53,848 bases of DNA from Didymodactylos carnosus. Taxonomy: Eukaryota; Rotifera; Eurotatoria; Philodinida; Philodinidae. The notes beneath the pieces are model-generated. The model was not told where the DNA came from and did no database searches. It saw only the letters and a list, made by a program, of their open reading frames with translations. The stretch spans positions 1 to 53,848 of the forward strand of contig CAJNOQ010000352.1 of assembly GCA_905250885.1 (NCBI GenBank). Direction: 5' to 3'. Positions 35,552 to 50,095 of this stretch are shown here, one piece after another. Position numbers and translations under genes: made by a program. The first letter of the stretch is position 1. Each line of letters opens with the position of its first letter.

Positions 35552-35730
35552 AGATCAATAGACGTAAAAGAAACTAGAAGTTTTGCCAGGAGATCTCTTG
35601 TCTGTGGATAAGCCACATTCGCTCATCATGGTACTTAATATAAAAGCCTTGTTCTTTATCTTTGTATGAGATAAAATTTCATAGAATTTAATCAAAAGTC
35701 ATAGACGAACAAGGTAATTTTGAGGCTTCC

Positions 35731-35841
35731 GAATTGAGACCACTTTTTATCAAATAATTTGAAACTCTTAATTACATTAAACAAACATCAGAGGGCACCC
35801 AAGTGAGAATGAAAGTGAATGCAAAAAAGTGGTCTCAATTC
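35731..35841 (+). mobile_element. MITE copy 2, 111 bp
   Basis: It begins GAATTGAGACCACTTTTT and ends AAAAAGTGGTCTCAATTC, giving terminal inverted repeats of about 18 bp. The interior matches the reverse complement of 4548-4666 (shared CTCACTTGG, CCCTCTGAT, TTTGTTT, AATTAAGA). GGTAATTTT occurs 9 bases left of the left end (35713-35721) and directly after CCG at the right (35843-35851). This could be a target duplication if the true left end lies a few bases out, or chance in AT-rich DNA. It is the only mobile element I could identify inside the SoxB desert. Confidence 0.8.
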
Positions 35842-37511
35842 CGGTAATTTTCATATTTTAAAAGTAGAATTATTTATTTATTCTAGACCTCGAGCGAAAA
35901 AAGATTCCTTTTATAATAGTGTTAAATACAGCTGACACTGATCTATTAACATATTCAAAACTTTTTTTTCTGCAAAAAAAAGAAATTGATAGGTTCTTTT
36001 CATTAGTGCTATTTAAAATAATTTGAAAGAGTCATCCGTTACATTATGTTTACATAGTAAAAGATAACACTTTACTGTTACTTTATAGAATAACAGTAAA
36101 GTAACATTCTTAAATAAGATTCAAAAGATCCTTATTAACATATATGAATTATGTTTTATTTCTTTTTAATAGAATATGATTAAAAATTCATTTACTACAT
36201 CTTGTCATTATTTTCGTTTCTTTTCTAACTAACCAATCCTTCATTCGATCGTTTTTCAACACAAGATAAAAAGAAAAAAAAAAAAAAGAAAAAAGTTCTT
36301 GATTATATTATTCTTTTCTTTTTCTTATATATGTATGTTAATCGTACACAACAGGAAAAGGCAAAAAAAAAAAAAAGACTAAGAGAGAAGTGTTGTACAA
36401 AAAATAGAAGAAGAAAGAAATCGATGACCAAAAAATTACGATCTACTTAATAAAAATGTTGAATAGAGATTTTTTCCTCTTGATAAAATTTTTTTTCATG
36501 TAAAAGAAAAAACAGAAGGAAATTATTGAACGGAAAATGAATAATACTTGAATTCAGTATAAAATGATAAACAACAAGTTTTATATATGACTACTATTAA
36601 TCATTTACACGCAGTCGAATATGGGTGTGCTCGATTATGTTTCATGATTGCAGAGGAAAAAGAACAAAAAAGAAAATGATATAATTTAATAATTTAAAGG
36701 CGGTTTTACAACGAAAATTGTAAAATTAATTGAGTCAAACATCGTTAAGTATTTATTTCAAAAACTATCAGGGACCAACTCGATCTTGAGAAAAGATTCT
36801 TAAACAATATTTTGGTTAAAATGAAATTCACTTACTTGTATTTCTACTTCATCTATCTTATCTTATCGTTCAATAATCTGCATGATATCCTTCACGTTGT
36901 TATTGATATCAGTAAAATTATAAAATGATTATTCAATAGGGCGTAATAACGATGGTGTTCATCTAAAAGTAGAAGAAATATTTAAGAGAAATTCTTCAGA
37001 GTTTGTCTTCACTATAATCTTAGTCATCACATAACAGATTATTTGAAAAAATTATGCAATTAATGAAACTATAAAAAGATCTATCCATTGTTTCTGATAC
37101 TATTTTTGATTTTTCACATCATCATTCAAATAACTCTGGGTAACACAATAGATAATTTTCGTTTTTTAAAGTTCGTGTTTGAGAGCTTATTCAATACAGT
37201 AGAATTAATTCATTCTACCTTTGATTTCTTGTGCATCAGATTTCACAGCAATAGATATTTTTCTAATAATAACATTACGTGCTAGTATTTCAAACTGTCA
37301 TAGAAGAAAAGGCTTTAAAATGCTCTATACTCTCAAATAATCCCCCGTATTACCATATGTTGTTTGGTTATTCATGACATGTTTATCATAAAAATATACA
37401 ACTATGTAACAAGAAGAAATCAAGGTGTAGTTTAATAGGACAATTGTTGTTTTTAAAGCTTATAGCCACCTGATCAAAATTGATACAACAACAATTGTTT
37501 TTCAATCAGAT

Positions 37512-37536
37512 AGAGAGAGAGAGAGAGAGAGAGAGA
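37512..37536. repeat. (AG)n microsatellite within a hairpin context
   Basis: The alternating A/G run is followed by GATCAGGTG (37535-37543), the exact reverse complement of CACCTGATC at 37470-37478. ACAATTGTTGTTTTT to the left pairs in part with CAACAACAATTGT. Confidence 0.85.
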
Positions 37537-40500
37537 TCAGGTGAGTTTACTTAAATATTTGTGTATAAAAAGAGTATATAGAGAAGAAGCAATAATTATC
37601 ATCATCCATGATTTTATTTGTTTTCAACAAGCACTACACAAAATTTCATCTCTCCTTCTCTTGTGGTTAAGAAGGAATGTCAATCATTATATCTTCCACT
37701 TAAAAACGATAGTTATAACCACTTTAAAGTAGAAAATTTGAAATATTTTCAGCACGATGATCGATATATTTAGTTGACTACTGAAAACTAAGATTTTGTA
37801 CACTTTTTTTTATTGCTATACTTGTTTTCTGTGTAAATAGTTCTAGAAGAAGTGAATACCGCCTTTAACTAAATAAAAGAAAAAAAACAGAGAGGAAAAT
37901 AATAGCAGTAATAACAGATGACAAAGATCACATACATGTATTAATAGTGTCAATTACAGAGATTTTTCTGAAATGTTTATCTTAGATATTTAAAAATAAC
38001 ATATTTTTGTTTCAAATTATAGGCATCGGTTACTTCGTGCAAGACTTAATGTTTGAATGCAATGACGGATGAGCATGGCCCTACGACACTCTCAATATTG
38101 AACAATTCCTTGCATTGTATTGTCTCTCTAGATTAGAGTGAATGCTTTGCAATAGGATGACTAAAAGAAAGATTATAGAATTTTCTTTCAATATGTATAC
38201 TGTCTATGTTCAATACCGTTTTCCAATAAAAAGACAGTGCGTATTTAGTCTAACGATTTTCATTTTCAATCTATCTACAACTAAAAAATTTTGACCATAA
38301 TTAAAACATCTAAATGAATCAAAAATTCATTAGCTTTCTCTTTCTTTCTCTCTTGCTTTTCTATATGCAATAAGAAAATGTGTGTACACGGACTCATGAG
38401 ACCGATAGAATAATGAAAATTTGTTAACATGAACATTAATCACTTCATATTGTTCACGTTCTATATTATATTCAAACATGGGTAATAAGCCGGAGAAAAA
38501 CAACAGATTTTTAAATTTGACACTGTTAAATCGATACTTAAATAAAAAATTAGTATTTATCTGTTCGAATGATGAAAGTCTAATAAATTATTGTTTAAAA
38601 CGATGGTGTACCTCTGAAATATTTAATCCTACTCTCTTTAATTTGTTCGAACATCTGCTTGCTACAAAAAAGTATTGTCTCAATATTTTGATGACGACTA
38701 AACACGATATCATTATTTGAACGAAAATCTTCTATGGTAACATGAATAGTTACGCATTTCTAATAGTAAACATTAAGATTCATTTCAACACACACCTGCT
38801 CCATGTTTTTGTTCATATAACTTTTTCTTTTGTTTTTAATCTTCATACAGACGATTACATTAATGAATAACAATAACGTATATTAATGTTAAAAATTTCA
38901 ATCAAATCAGAATAGCGTTAGAAAAGAAGTTTTAAAGAAAAATGATATTAAAATTTTCCAAAAAAAAGTGAGAAATAGAATGCAAAAAAAGAAAATGAAG
39001 AAAATGGCAATGTGTTAGAAGAACATGTTCAATCATAATTTTTAATGTTTCATCATAAAGGTGTTTGATTAGAATAGTTTCAAAACTCACTTAGATAAAT
39101 AGAGATAAACTACATGGATGTTTCTCAAAATGTAAAGTGTATTATTGTATTTAAAGTAATAATCTCTATTTAAACTCATTTTCTCTAATTTTTCATGTAG
39201 AATCAAGCAATAAATTTCTATTCTGATTCTGTACAATGAGTTTAACGCTTTTTTTTTTTTTTCTACTTCTTATACAAAAAATCTTCGCCAACTCTTTCAA
39301 CTATAATGATCTTCTAATTTTCTTGATCCTATGACGAAAATAACGGTTACATCTATCATAAAATATTTCAACTATATGACTAGTGTATAAATAATTATTA
39401 GAAAAAAAAATTATTGTAATTGAGATACTAATTAGTACTAGTATTATAAATATCACTTACGTTTCAAAATTTTGAAAAAGTTGAACTGTTTTTGAATGGG
39501 TGACGGTGAGAGAGAACAAGAGACTGTTGCTTGCATTTAAAAGGTAATATAAAATGACTTGCATATTTCAAGTTGATACCCGCGCACTCATAAATTTATA
39601 CAAAAAAAAAAAAAAAAAAAAGAAACGGTGATGGTGGTGGTGTTCATTGAATCCATTCATTTTATTCATCTCATTTTTTTACAGGTTTTCCTTAGTTTTT
39701 TTTTGTTGTTTTCTAAAGACACTCAGTTCTTCTTTTCTTTTATGTATGTGTGTACAATACATTCTTTCATTCATAATCATATTCATTTTTTTTTCTTCTA
39801 CTTTTCAAAAGTGTAACAACACACAATATAGAAAATGAATGCATTAAGTAATATAATAGTCTATGAGCAACTGTAATGAAAAGGCGAAGAAGAAAAGCAT
39901 CTATTGAATAAATTTTTTTAGAACAATAGACGAGGTTACTTTAACAAAGATACAATAGAAGAGAAGAAAAAAAAAATTGAATTGGATACTATTTTTGATA
40001 GAAATACACACATTCATATTTAATAGAAAAAAAAACAATTTCATCAATAGTTTACTAACAGTTTTTTCTTGTTTCTTTATTTCTTTTCTTTTTTTTTGTT
40101 TTGTTGTTGTTTTAATGATAAAATGAGAGGAATATATTGTTATGAATAGTAGGCATAATAAAGAGAAATTAGCATACTTTATTGTATTAATAATACTATT
40201 GGTTTTTATTTTTATTTTTTAGAAAAAAAGTGTTATATCTTACGAGATTAATAAATAAATGAAAATTATTCTAATCAGATTTATTTTACACTTTTCTTCT
40301 AGATGAAATTCTTATTAACACCTTCATTTTTACACGTCTATTTATCAACTTATCTTTTCCCAATACAATTATGATTTCTAGAGAACAATTACTTCAAACA
40401 ATATGAGAGATAATAAACGTTGGTGTAGTGACAATTGAAGATAATTATCTCTGAAAATAGAATTAAAAAAATTCTAATATTTTCATACACTTAAAGAATT

Positions 40501-41368
40501 GAGTTGATCTCTAAAATTACTTTCATCGTTCAAAAATTTGTCAGAACAAATAAATTCGATATAAAATACTTTTGCTTCTTCTTCCTTCTTATACTAATTT
40601 TTTTCCCTTTTTCTTTTTCTTTTTTTTGTTTTTTTTACTTGTCACTTTTCTCTATAATTAAACATATTCAATGTTAGCTTGTCATCGTTCTATTTCCGTT
40701 TGTAAATGAAACATGATAATTACTTAAGCTTAAAATCAAACATATTTATTTAACACATTATCATTATCTATCATTAGACAACAGATAAATTTGTACAGGA
40801 TAATATTCTCTATAAATACGATCACTAAGACCAAAATGTCAAATAAATAAATAAATAATAAAATAATAAATATCACTACCATTTTTTTTTCTTTTTCTTT
40901 TTTCCTTCTTCTTCAAATAGACTTATTATTATAAGTGAGGATCAACATTTGGTTAAATTGAACAAACATGTCACCTGATTTTCTTTTTTATTTTTATAAT
41001 GACTATTCCTCACAAGTCAAATATACATTTATCATGATAACATTAGCTGAAAACTTATCAATAATTTTTTTTTTAATCTTTTGCTTTGGTTAAAGCGAAA
41101 TAGTAGAAAGACATAGGGTTTTTTCGAAATCATTGATTTTTATCCATTTTCGTTTGTTGATTTTTTGTCTCGTTTTTCACAGTTTGAAGAGAGATGATAA
41201 TTATTTATAATCACCATCATTCAGGAAATAAAAAGTGATTTCTCATCAAAATTGTCTTACACATTTTTCTTTTGTTTCTTTCATATATTTATTATTCATG
41301 TTTTTTATTAACACATTCGGTTCAATTTACATGCGTTTTATTTTCCTGTTATTCATGTATAGGTGTTC

Positions 41369-41392
41369 ACATACACACACATACACACACAT
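41369..41392. repeat. (CA)n microsatellite, interrupted
   Basis: Alternating C and A with T interruptions, read directly. Confidence 0.9.
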
Positions 41393-42794
41393 GCACATCT
41401 ATCATCTTAATTATTGTCATTGTTTTAATTTTTTAACAGATTTAGTCATTCTGAATTCGTCTAATATTCAATCGAAGATTAATGATATGAAAGAAATAAA
41501 GAAAACAAAACAAATTTGTTATTTTCAATTTTTAATCAATAATAAATGAATTTGTCTTTTATACATTATAACATTCTTATGTAACTTTATTGCTTCATAT
41601 TCATAACTAATACTTTCTCACAATATACACAGTGACAAAAATATATTCACGATTTAGATTGCAATATGAAGACAGGGAAAAAATATTCATTTCTTTTATA
41701 ATGAAGAACTTCAATATCTTAAATAAAATTATATTTTAATAAGTGTACGACCAAACAAAAATCAATTTTATTAGTTTACTATGTACTATTTTTCTGATCA
41801 TACTGTTATTTGTTACTGTTTACAGTAACCTTGAAATAAGGCTATCTACAATAGATTTGTGTATTACTAAAAGAGTCGACGATGAATATCTACCTTTAGG
41901 TTATTATAGTTAGAATAATCATTTATTCACATACTGTCTCATGATCCAATCTAAAAATATATTTTGTTACAAAACGATATATATTTATCAGTAAATAATC
42001 GTCGTGTGGATCAATGATTTTTTTTTTTTCGTCTGTTTTTTTGTTTTGTTTTATTTTATTTTAACATAGTTAGAAACAATAGTTTAAAATTAAAGATACG
42101 ATAGTGACGATCAAAACTAAACTGTATGGTGTATATCATTTATAAATATCTTAATGTACCCATTGGCATTTTCATCAAACATATTTCATAATCGGTATGA
42201 TACATATACACAAAAAATGCATCAACCATAACGGTGACATGTTCATTTGACATATTTTAAACCATTCTACCTTGAAATATTAGTTAATTTTTTTCTTCTT
42301 TTTTTTTTTTTAATTTGATGAATCGATGTAATCGATTATGAAAAGAAACATTCCATTATTTTGATAGAAAAATTGATGTGATAGTTATAGAGTAAATGAT
42401 AGATGATGATGTATGCATAATATTTATTCATGTGTATTCTCGAGAATATATATACAACAACACAAATATAATTAATTAACAAATATATAATTAAAGATTG
42501 TCTACTTATTCTTCCGATAGACATTTTTGCAGTTATTAGTAGATATAATAATAGGAAATAGTAGTGTTCAATTTTTAATCGTTCTTTTTACCTGAATAGA
42601 AAAATGAAATACACAATACTTTTTTAAATGATTTTTCCAACTGATCTGTTCAATACTCGTGTGTGTCGTTTTTCTTTTTTGGATGGTAATTTAATGATAG
42701 TAAACGGACTAAACTCATGGTTCATAGTTCCAAATGAAATTGTGTATAGTTTACATTCCTATGAACTATATTCACTTACTCTCCCTCTCACATA

Positions 42795-42822
42795 TACACA
42801 CACACACACACACATACACACA
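42795..42822. repeat. (CA)n microsatellite
   Basis: Alternating C and A with one T interruption. Confidence 0.9.
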
Positions 42823-45173
42823 CTATTTTAATACAAGTGTTAATTAAATTTTACTGCCCAATTGTCAATATGACAATATTTATCCAATTAAAACAGAGAT
42901 TTTCAAACGTGGTTCATTAAACAAGAATAAGAGAAAGAAGAAAAGAGCCTAGTGTCACGTTAGATATTATATATTTTTATTAATTATGTCCTAATCATTT
43001 GTCGATAATGACATTAATTTCTCATGGGAAATATTTTAATAGGCAATCATATTTAGAGAATGAGAGAGTATTCGAAACCATCACATTAGAACAAGACAAA
43101 GAGAAAAAAGAAAATATCAAAAAAAAAAAAATGTTAACGATCCGTTGATGAAAAATATCATTAGTATTCAATAAACATTGAGACGCATCGAAAATCTACT
43201 TTTTTCAGTTTTTAGAATTCTTTTCTTCGAAAACATTCAAATGTACAAAAAATCAGATGAAATAGTTCGAGATATACTAGAAGTGAGTATATTTCAACAA
43301 AAATATGTTGTTTCGTGACATTTTTCTGTTAAAATTGTCTGTCTGCAATTTTACAGTCGGCACTTTTCAATTTTCTGATCTAAATTGACAGCAACAATGT
43401 ACAATATGTTTTTTCAAGCAGGAATAGTCTCTACTCTTGATATAGATGTATATTCAATTATATCAGATACGTAAAAATATAAATATATGGCGAAGGTATA
43501 TGCATGCCGAAAGACAAAAGAAAAAAAAAATTTAATAATTTTGTTCTGATATATGTTTTAGCCTCTATGTTCTATCAAGCATATATACGTTAAGAGCATA
43601 ATTGAAAGAAACAATAGCTTTAAAATTTAATTTCAAACAAGAGCCGATTTAATGCTTAAAGGCATGGTTTTTTGTCAATTTTTGTTTAAAAACTCTGATC
43701 AACTATATATAACGTTTTGATTTAGAACATGAAGTTTGTATCTATCTGGTATTTATAACGTTATTTTTAACTGTGATGGTCCGTTTGTGGTATCTTGAAT
43801 GTGTAATTAATCATGTAGAAATGAATCAATCTGATAGGTTATTTTTGAAGGAGATTTTGTCAATGAAAACAAAATCTAATAAAGCACATAAAAAATGTTT
43901 AATCAAGCACGAATAGAAACATACATCAGGTGAAATAGAAGAAAGGTAACATTAAGTGCTGCGGATGATTGTTTTTTTTCTCTCATAATAAAACATTACT
44001 ACGTGATCTATATAGTTCAATGAACATTCTCTTACTCTATTGTTTAATTAACATTCGAGTGCAATTTCTAATAATAGACGAAGTAAAAAAGACGCATTGA
44101 ACAAAGGTAAAAGTAAACTCCGGGTGGCTTATAAAACAGTGGTTGTATAGATATGTCAAACTGTTCAAAACCTTTGCTATACATTAATAATAATAGAATT
44201 AAAGATATTATCTGCCATTCGTAGAATAGATCGATAAGTTTTTCGTCTTACGCAATTTTTATTATAAATATTCTTTAGATTTTTAAAAAGTACAGACAAA
44301 CAAACAACGTTGAATTTCTAACTGATGACGAATTTAAATAAATATGGCCAAGAGCAACAAATTCCTATAAACAGAGCGCTATTATATAGTTTTACATATT
44401 TCCACACGATTAGATCAACTATATGAATGTAGTCATCAACTAGCAGGAAATTGTACACACCTGAAGGTTTTAGAGCAAAAAAAGGATAATTATACTTCAT
44501 ATCATTAGGCAATCAATCTATTAATATGACTTCTTATAACGGAACATGTATGTATCGACCACACCCCATAATCGATTCTCAATCTTATCGTATTACAATG
44601 GAATCAAATGGCTAAGACATTCAGTTATGTAATAGGAGCTATTTTTGATTAGATTAGATATACTCAATTCAAATGTTAAAATAGTTTGTATTTATACACT
44701 ATTGAATCCCTTAGGAACAGTGACAAATATCATGCAGTTTTCGTGTTTAACTATTCATATTCGCCTCTAAATAAAAGGGTTTTAGTTATACGTTATTAAT
44801 TACAAATCGAAGGTCTCAGTTCCAAATAGTCAAGGATTTGAATATGCGAGTAAACGATCTTCTCTGTACACATTTTTTGATTTTTTCTATTGTTATCGGA
44901 TTTGTTTCATTTTAATATTGAAAATGACATATAACAAAATCACCTTTCAATGACGTATTGCTTCAAGATGAGAAGACGTATCTTTTTTCTTTGAACATAT
45001 TCTTTCATGATTATACCTTATCATGTTGGTCTTTGAAACATAAAAATATCCTATATATCCTGTCACAAACAACAAATATACATAGCAGGAACTATCACTG
45101 TCAGGGATCAGTTTATTAATTGAGCCTTCTCTTCGTTCGTTGATTATAAAAAATCAACATCCGTTACTTCCTG

Positions 45174-45174
45174 T

Positions 45175-45209
<35 letters not shown>

Positions 45210-45212
45210 CAC
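45174..45212. repeat. Compound (CA)n(TA)n microsatellite
   Basis: A CA run passes directly into a TA run and ends in CACAGAG. Confidence 0.95.
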
Positions 45213-48200
45213 AGAGCGCTTTCATCTATGAGAATAAGTGAGAGACGAATTATTTCCGGAGACAAAAAAAAATTTTGAATTCATGATTTGTCACATATTT
45301 AACAAAGAATATATGCCGACAATTGCAGAATATTGAAATTCCATTTGAAATTGTACACATAACAACAGACAAAATGAACAGTAAAAAAACAACATTACCT
45401 GTTTAACAAACATAAAGTAATGTGACATATACACCATCTTTCATGTAAAACTAAATCAAAGATAGGCCATCTTTATATGTAATTGACTGTACAAATGAAA
45501 GTATAAATCATACAGATAAAAATTTTGTTTAGAGATGGTTCACAAAAGCAAATATCAAAAAAACAAACGAAATATACGCATAATAATACAAAAGAATATA
45601 AACTCTAGGACTTGGTATTATCGTCAAAAGAAAAAGAAGAGACAAAAAATTTAAATCTAAAAGGCTATCTTGTATGATAGTATCCGTGGATATTTTTATA
45701 TCAGTCAAACGATTTGTTATACAAAACTGGCTGAAGGTTGTACATCGTCTACAATCTTTTATTTGATTTTTTTTCATTCTAATGAGAAAAATAAAAGAGT
45801 ACTGTCAGATGGATAAGCAAACACACCATTTGTTTTCCGAATTTAATCGCCTTTACAGGATAACGAGTATCTCAGTCAATGTTTTACCTAAAATTTCAGA
45901 CTTTATTTTGTCTTAAATAATTTAGTATTTCATTGAATTTAGAATTATTTTTTGCCTACTTTGAAATTGATCGTTATTTAGCAGTAATAAGATAAAAACT
46001 ATAGTTGGTCTTCGATCATCATTAAAACTGCTTCTTCTTCTTTTTTTCTAACTGTATAGGCGCACATTCATTAGAGTTGAAGTTTATTCTGTTTCCTTCC
46101 GTATCGGAAATGCTGCAAACGTTTCACTGAATAAAAAAAGGTGAAAATGAAACAAAAATGAGAATAAAGTAAGTGAATATGTAAAGACGATAGTAACTCA
46201 TGGGGTTAAATGTTATACATTGTCATTTGAGTAGGAGACTTATTAACTTCACAGTTTAGTCTATTTTTCAAGTTGATCAGGAACATCGTGCTTTAATCCT
46301 CATACAGGCAATTTTTTTGTACATACAAACTAATAAAACTTTTTTTCTGAGAATAATTAAGATACAAATACATTTTGTGTATTATTTTTTAATAAAGATC
46401 AATTTGTCTATAATAGCGTTTAGCATTCACAAATGTTATGAACAACATGAAATAATTGTCTTTAGATTAATAGTTTTACAAAAAACAAGAAAATATATTA
46501 TCAACGTTCTATTTTCATGTTAAACTATAATTCTTCTCTAATACGTTCTCTTCTTGAACAACTGACTTTTGACTTTATTAGTGCCTTTAAATTTATGTCT
46601 CTCTTGTATATATGCATATATTTCTTTTCTGATGAGATACTCAATACGATTTCAAGTAGCAATTTTTATTCTAGATAGAATTTTAATGAAATTTATTTAT
46701 TTAGTTTTCTCTGTTAGAAATAAGTATTGTTCTATTTTGATCTAAGTTGAACAAAACGAAATTGAAACGAATTTTGACACTTTTCGGTCAATGTGAAATA
46801 TGATATCATGATCATATCTTATTTAGAGAAATAAAATAAGAAAAATTTTATATGAGAATAGAACTTATTAACACTCGTACACAAAAGAAGAGAAAAAAAA
46901 AACGTCATCATTCAAGGATCAATTTCGATGTTAAGTGGTATGATCAACATCAATTTGATGAAATATAAAACCTCATTTTCAAATAAATATTACATCGATT
47001 AATTGTCTCAGAAAAAATAATAAACACGGCTAGATATACCATTGATTTATATCATTGCCCTCAAAACAAAAAAAGTTTTTTGTCTAATAATTAGTCAGTT
47101 TTTCTTGTTGCGAGCTCTAACTGTTCAGATATTTAGCTCTAGAGATATAATCTGTAGGATGAATAGATTGTGGTTGCATGTTCAACATAAAACTAATAAA
47201 GAATTTATCTGATTATTTTCGTCAATAAATGGAGATTATCACAGTAAGAGGTCTGTGAATTTTGTGGCAAAATCTTACTAGAATAGTAGCTTAAGTCTTT
47301 CTTTTCAATCCTGACAGAACCCTATAGAATCTTAATAGAATCGAAGATGCCTGGAAGTCATAAAATTTACTGTCAGTTTAAGCGAAAAATTCTGATGAAA
47401 TTCTAGTACCTAAAATTCTGCTATGAAATAATTAAGAAGTCGTAAATGTAATAATTCTAGTAGAAGATGGATAGGAACTATGTAGAATTTAGCCTAGGTT
47501 ATTTCTAAGATGGACTTGAAACTATTGTGAATCGTTCAGTACTTGCAGAGAAAAATTTAACGTTAAAGTAACACTTTTCATATCAATTTTAACTTTTTCG
47601 TCTCTTCACTATGCACTAATTTACCAAAACGTTGCAAATCATCAATAACTGAACGTTTGTTCATTTCCTTATGTTTGTCATTTATTATGAGAAAAGTATT
47701 CTAAGATTGCTATTGACAATGTCATCTTAATTGCTATTTCACATAACGTAAGTCAAATGAAATATAAATTTATCATATAATGACAATTTTGATGTCACCA
47801 TCTTTAGAATGACGCTAATAGCATTTTTTTTTTAAACATATTTTTGTTAAATGTCTAGAAAAAGAGAAAACAATTTTTCACTAATGGCGATTTCATCTTG
47901 TTGTACCTAACGTGTACACACATACACGCTTTCTACATTTTCACACATCAATTCTTGTTCGATATATTAGAACCGAATGTCATATCGGTAATGGAAATTA
48001 AGTGATTTTTAATGGATTTTTAAAACTGAGAAAACTATTTGACTTAGCAAAATAAAAATAAACAAAAACAGTGAAACAATTTTTTTTTATCTTTAAGTAT
48101 TCTATTATATCAAAACATACGTTTACAGTACTAATAATACAACAATCTTCTATATCATTTTCAATCCAAACATTGATATTCACTGAGAGACAACTAAAAT

Positions 48201-49164
48201 TAGCAGCAATAGTGATCGATTTGCGTGACAAACAAATTTTTCTTGTCTGATTAATAGTATATTTTTTTTATTGGAGAAGAGGGGGATGGTGTGATTGAGT
48301 TTTTCTTTTCCTCAGAGAAAAAACCCGTCGTATACATTCAATTAGCTTTTTAATAAATACATGACACTTCATTTTCATTTTTACAACAGATAAACTCTTT
48401 TTCGTTATTAAATATTTTTTGACTGACAATGGATCATCATTATTGTGTAAAGCATATGTTTTAATGAACAACCAATAGACATCAATAAAACATGCAAAAC
48501 ATATCATATTGCGCTTACTATAGTCATTCAGGTTATATACTTTGAGATAATATTGGGTAGTGTATTGCAGTTATAAAGAAGAACAATATTAGTTTCAGTT
48601 CAATTTATAGATAGAACTCATCTTCAAAAGATCTTTCTTTCAGAAACTAAACTTAAGCCTTAGAAACACATGTACTCTATTAAAATGAAAGTATTTGTAA
48701 AAATCATAGTCAATATTTGTGATTAGAAAAGTTTAATAGTAAAATACATAATCCTTGTATAAACCATACGTGAGAGATATACATATGTATGGCTTCAATT
48801 GTCATGAAAAGTGAAGGTCATATAATTGTAAGTACACTTCATGCATACATAAGTTTCTATATTCATCATATGGTATAATCATACGCTTGACAAAAAAAGT
48901 GGAACTCACAAAAAATTAGTATTGCATTTCTTCTTCTGTACGAAGTTGATGAGATCTATTACATACGGCAACAAGTGGCATCACTATTGATAGACGGAAG
49001 CATTTATCGAATGCTATTTTAAGAAAGAACATCGGGGACACAATCAACAGAATGTGAAATATGATGTTATACCTCACAAAAATCATTGTAAGGTGTCGAC
49101 AATTCAAAAACGTAGCAAAAATTTTTTCCTTATATTTGACGTGGCGGAGATAGAGTTTATCGAA

Positions 49165-50095
49165 TTACATAGGAATATGTGGATTTTACTTTTTTCAAAA
49201 CGATTTTGATATGAAAAAAAATTGAAAATATTCAAATTTTGGAAATATGCAAATTGAGTGAAGTTTTCACCTTTTCTATTATTTTTAGCTTACAAAACTG
49301 TTTTCTCGGATTTTTCATGAGAAACTGAGTATAAAAAATCAAATTTGACCACTTAAAACTTAAAATGATAAAAAATTATTGAAACACAAGGGGAGTCGTC
49401 GATATGAGCATGATCTATCTTGTAAAGTTATCTAGTTTTTACACTTAAAAGACAAAATGTTCGTTTCTATTTCATTCTAATGAGTATTCCTATGGAAAAA
49501 GTTAAGAACCTATTTTCTTCACAAATTTTGTCTCACTGCTGAAAAAATTGATTTTATATTTTTGTTGGATTTAATCATCGCATTCGCCGATACAAACAAC
49601 GATCGGATATAATTTCGTTAAAACTTATCCATATAGACAAAATTCAACAAAGATAAAAGTAAGAACTTAGTGGAGTTTTCAAAGTCCTAGGAAACTAGCT
49701 TTCCAAAAAACTCATAGAAACCTTTTTCCTTTGAAAATCCTTTAAAATCTATCCATGTCGATAGAACAATACACTTCCTACAAAATCAAACGTTACCGAG
49801 CTCTTTACGATGTTTTGCCACTAAAACACTTGCTTTTAAGCACGTCCGTTTGAATGAAATGGAAGTCACAAGAAGAAGAAAGCATATTGCGTTTGTAAAA
49901 CATCATTTTAAACTTTGAGTGAATTAGATTTGGTTTTTATATTCAGTTTTTCATGGAAAATTCGAAAAAACATTTTTGAGAGCTAAAAATAACAGAAAAG
50001 CTGAAAACTTCATTCATTTTTGCCTGTTTTCGAAATTTGAATATTTTCCGTATCAAAATCCTTTTGAAAAAGGTAAAGTCCACATCTTCCTACGT
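49165..50095. repeat. Diverged foldback, about 200-bp arms, 520-bp spacer
   Basis: 49165-49372 matches the reverse complement of about 49896-50095 at roughly 75% with small gaps. Shared words include ATGTGGA-TTTAC, TTTTTCAAAA-GATTTTGATA, TATTCAAATTT and TTATTTTTAGCT. The arms are far more diverged than those of the 51.1-kb and 16.7-kb palindromes, so this is an older event or two independent insertions of one repeat in opposite orientation. Confidence 0.65.

Larger units (their letters stand above)
28067..35730. other. SoxB upstream desert, part 1
   Basis: About 7.7 kb with no supported gene. A possible 5'-UTR splice acceptor (TATTCTAG on the minus strand, just upstream of the SoxB ATG) suggests that the SoxB transcript may start further upstream. 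Homopolymers and microsatellites are frequent; mobile-element structure was not seen. Confidence 0.6.
35842..49164. other. SoxB upstream desert, part 2
   Basis: About 13.3 kb of very AT-rich DNA. Many poly-A/T tracts and dinucleotide repeats are present, and short open frames show no recognisable motif or splice support. No rRNA, tRNA or CRISPR structure was seen. This is a candidate location for SoxB enhancers, but no binding-site cluster can be claimed by eye. Confidence 0.6.

Noticed and set aside
35713..35851. GGTAATTTT as a 9-bp target duplication of the MITE
   Set aside because: The two copies are not at equal distance from the inverted ends (9 bases left, 1-2 bases right), so chance in AT-rich DNA cannot be excluded.
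38478..38720. 80-codon plus-strand frame beginning MGNKPEKNN (myristoylation-like start)
   Set aside because: It lies in the desert without neighbouring exons or recognisable domain. The MG start alone is weak evidence.
48916..49107. 63-codon minus-strand frame with hydrophobic stretches (possible membrane peptide)
   Set aside because: Hydrophobic residues are expected from T-rich codons in AT-rich DNA. No signal peptide, splice support or family resemblance was found.
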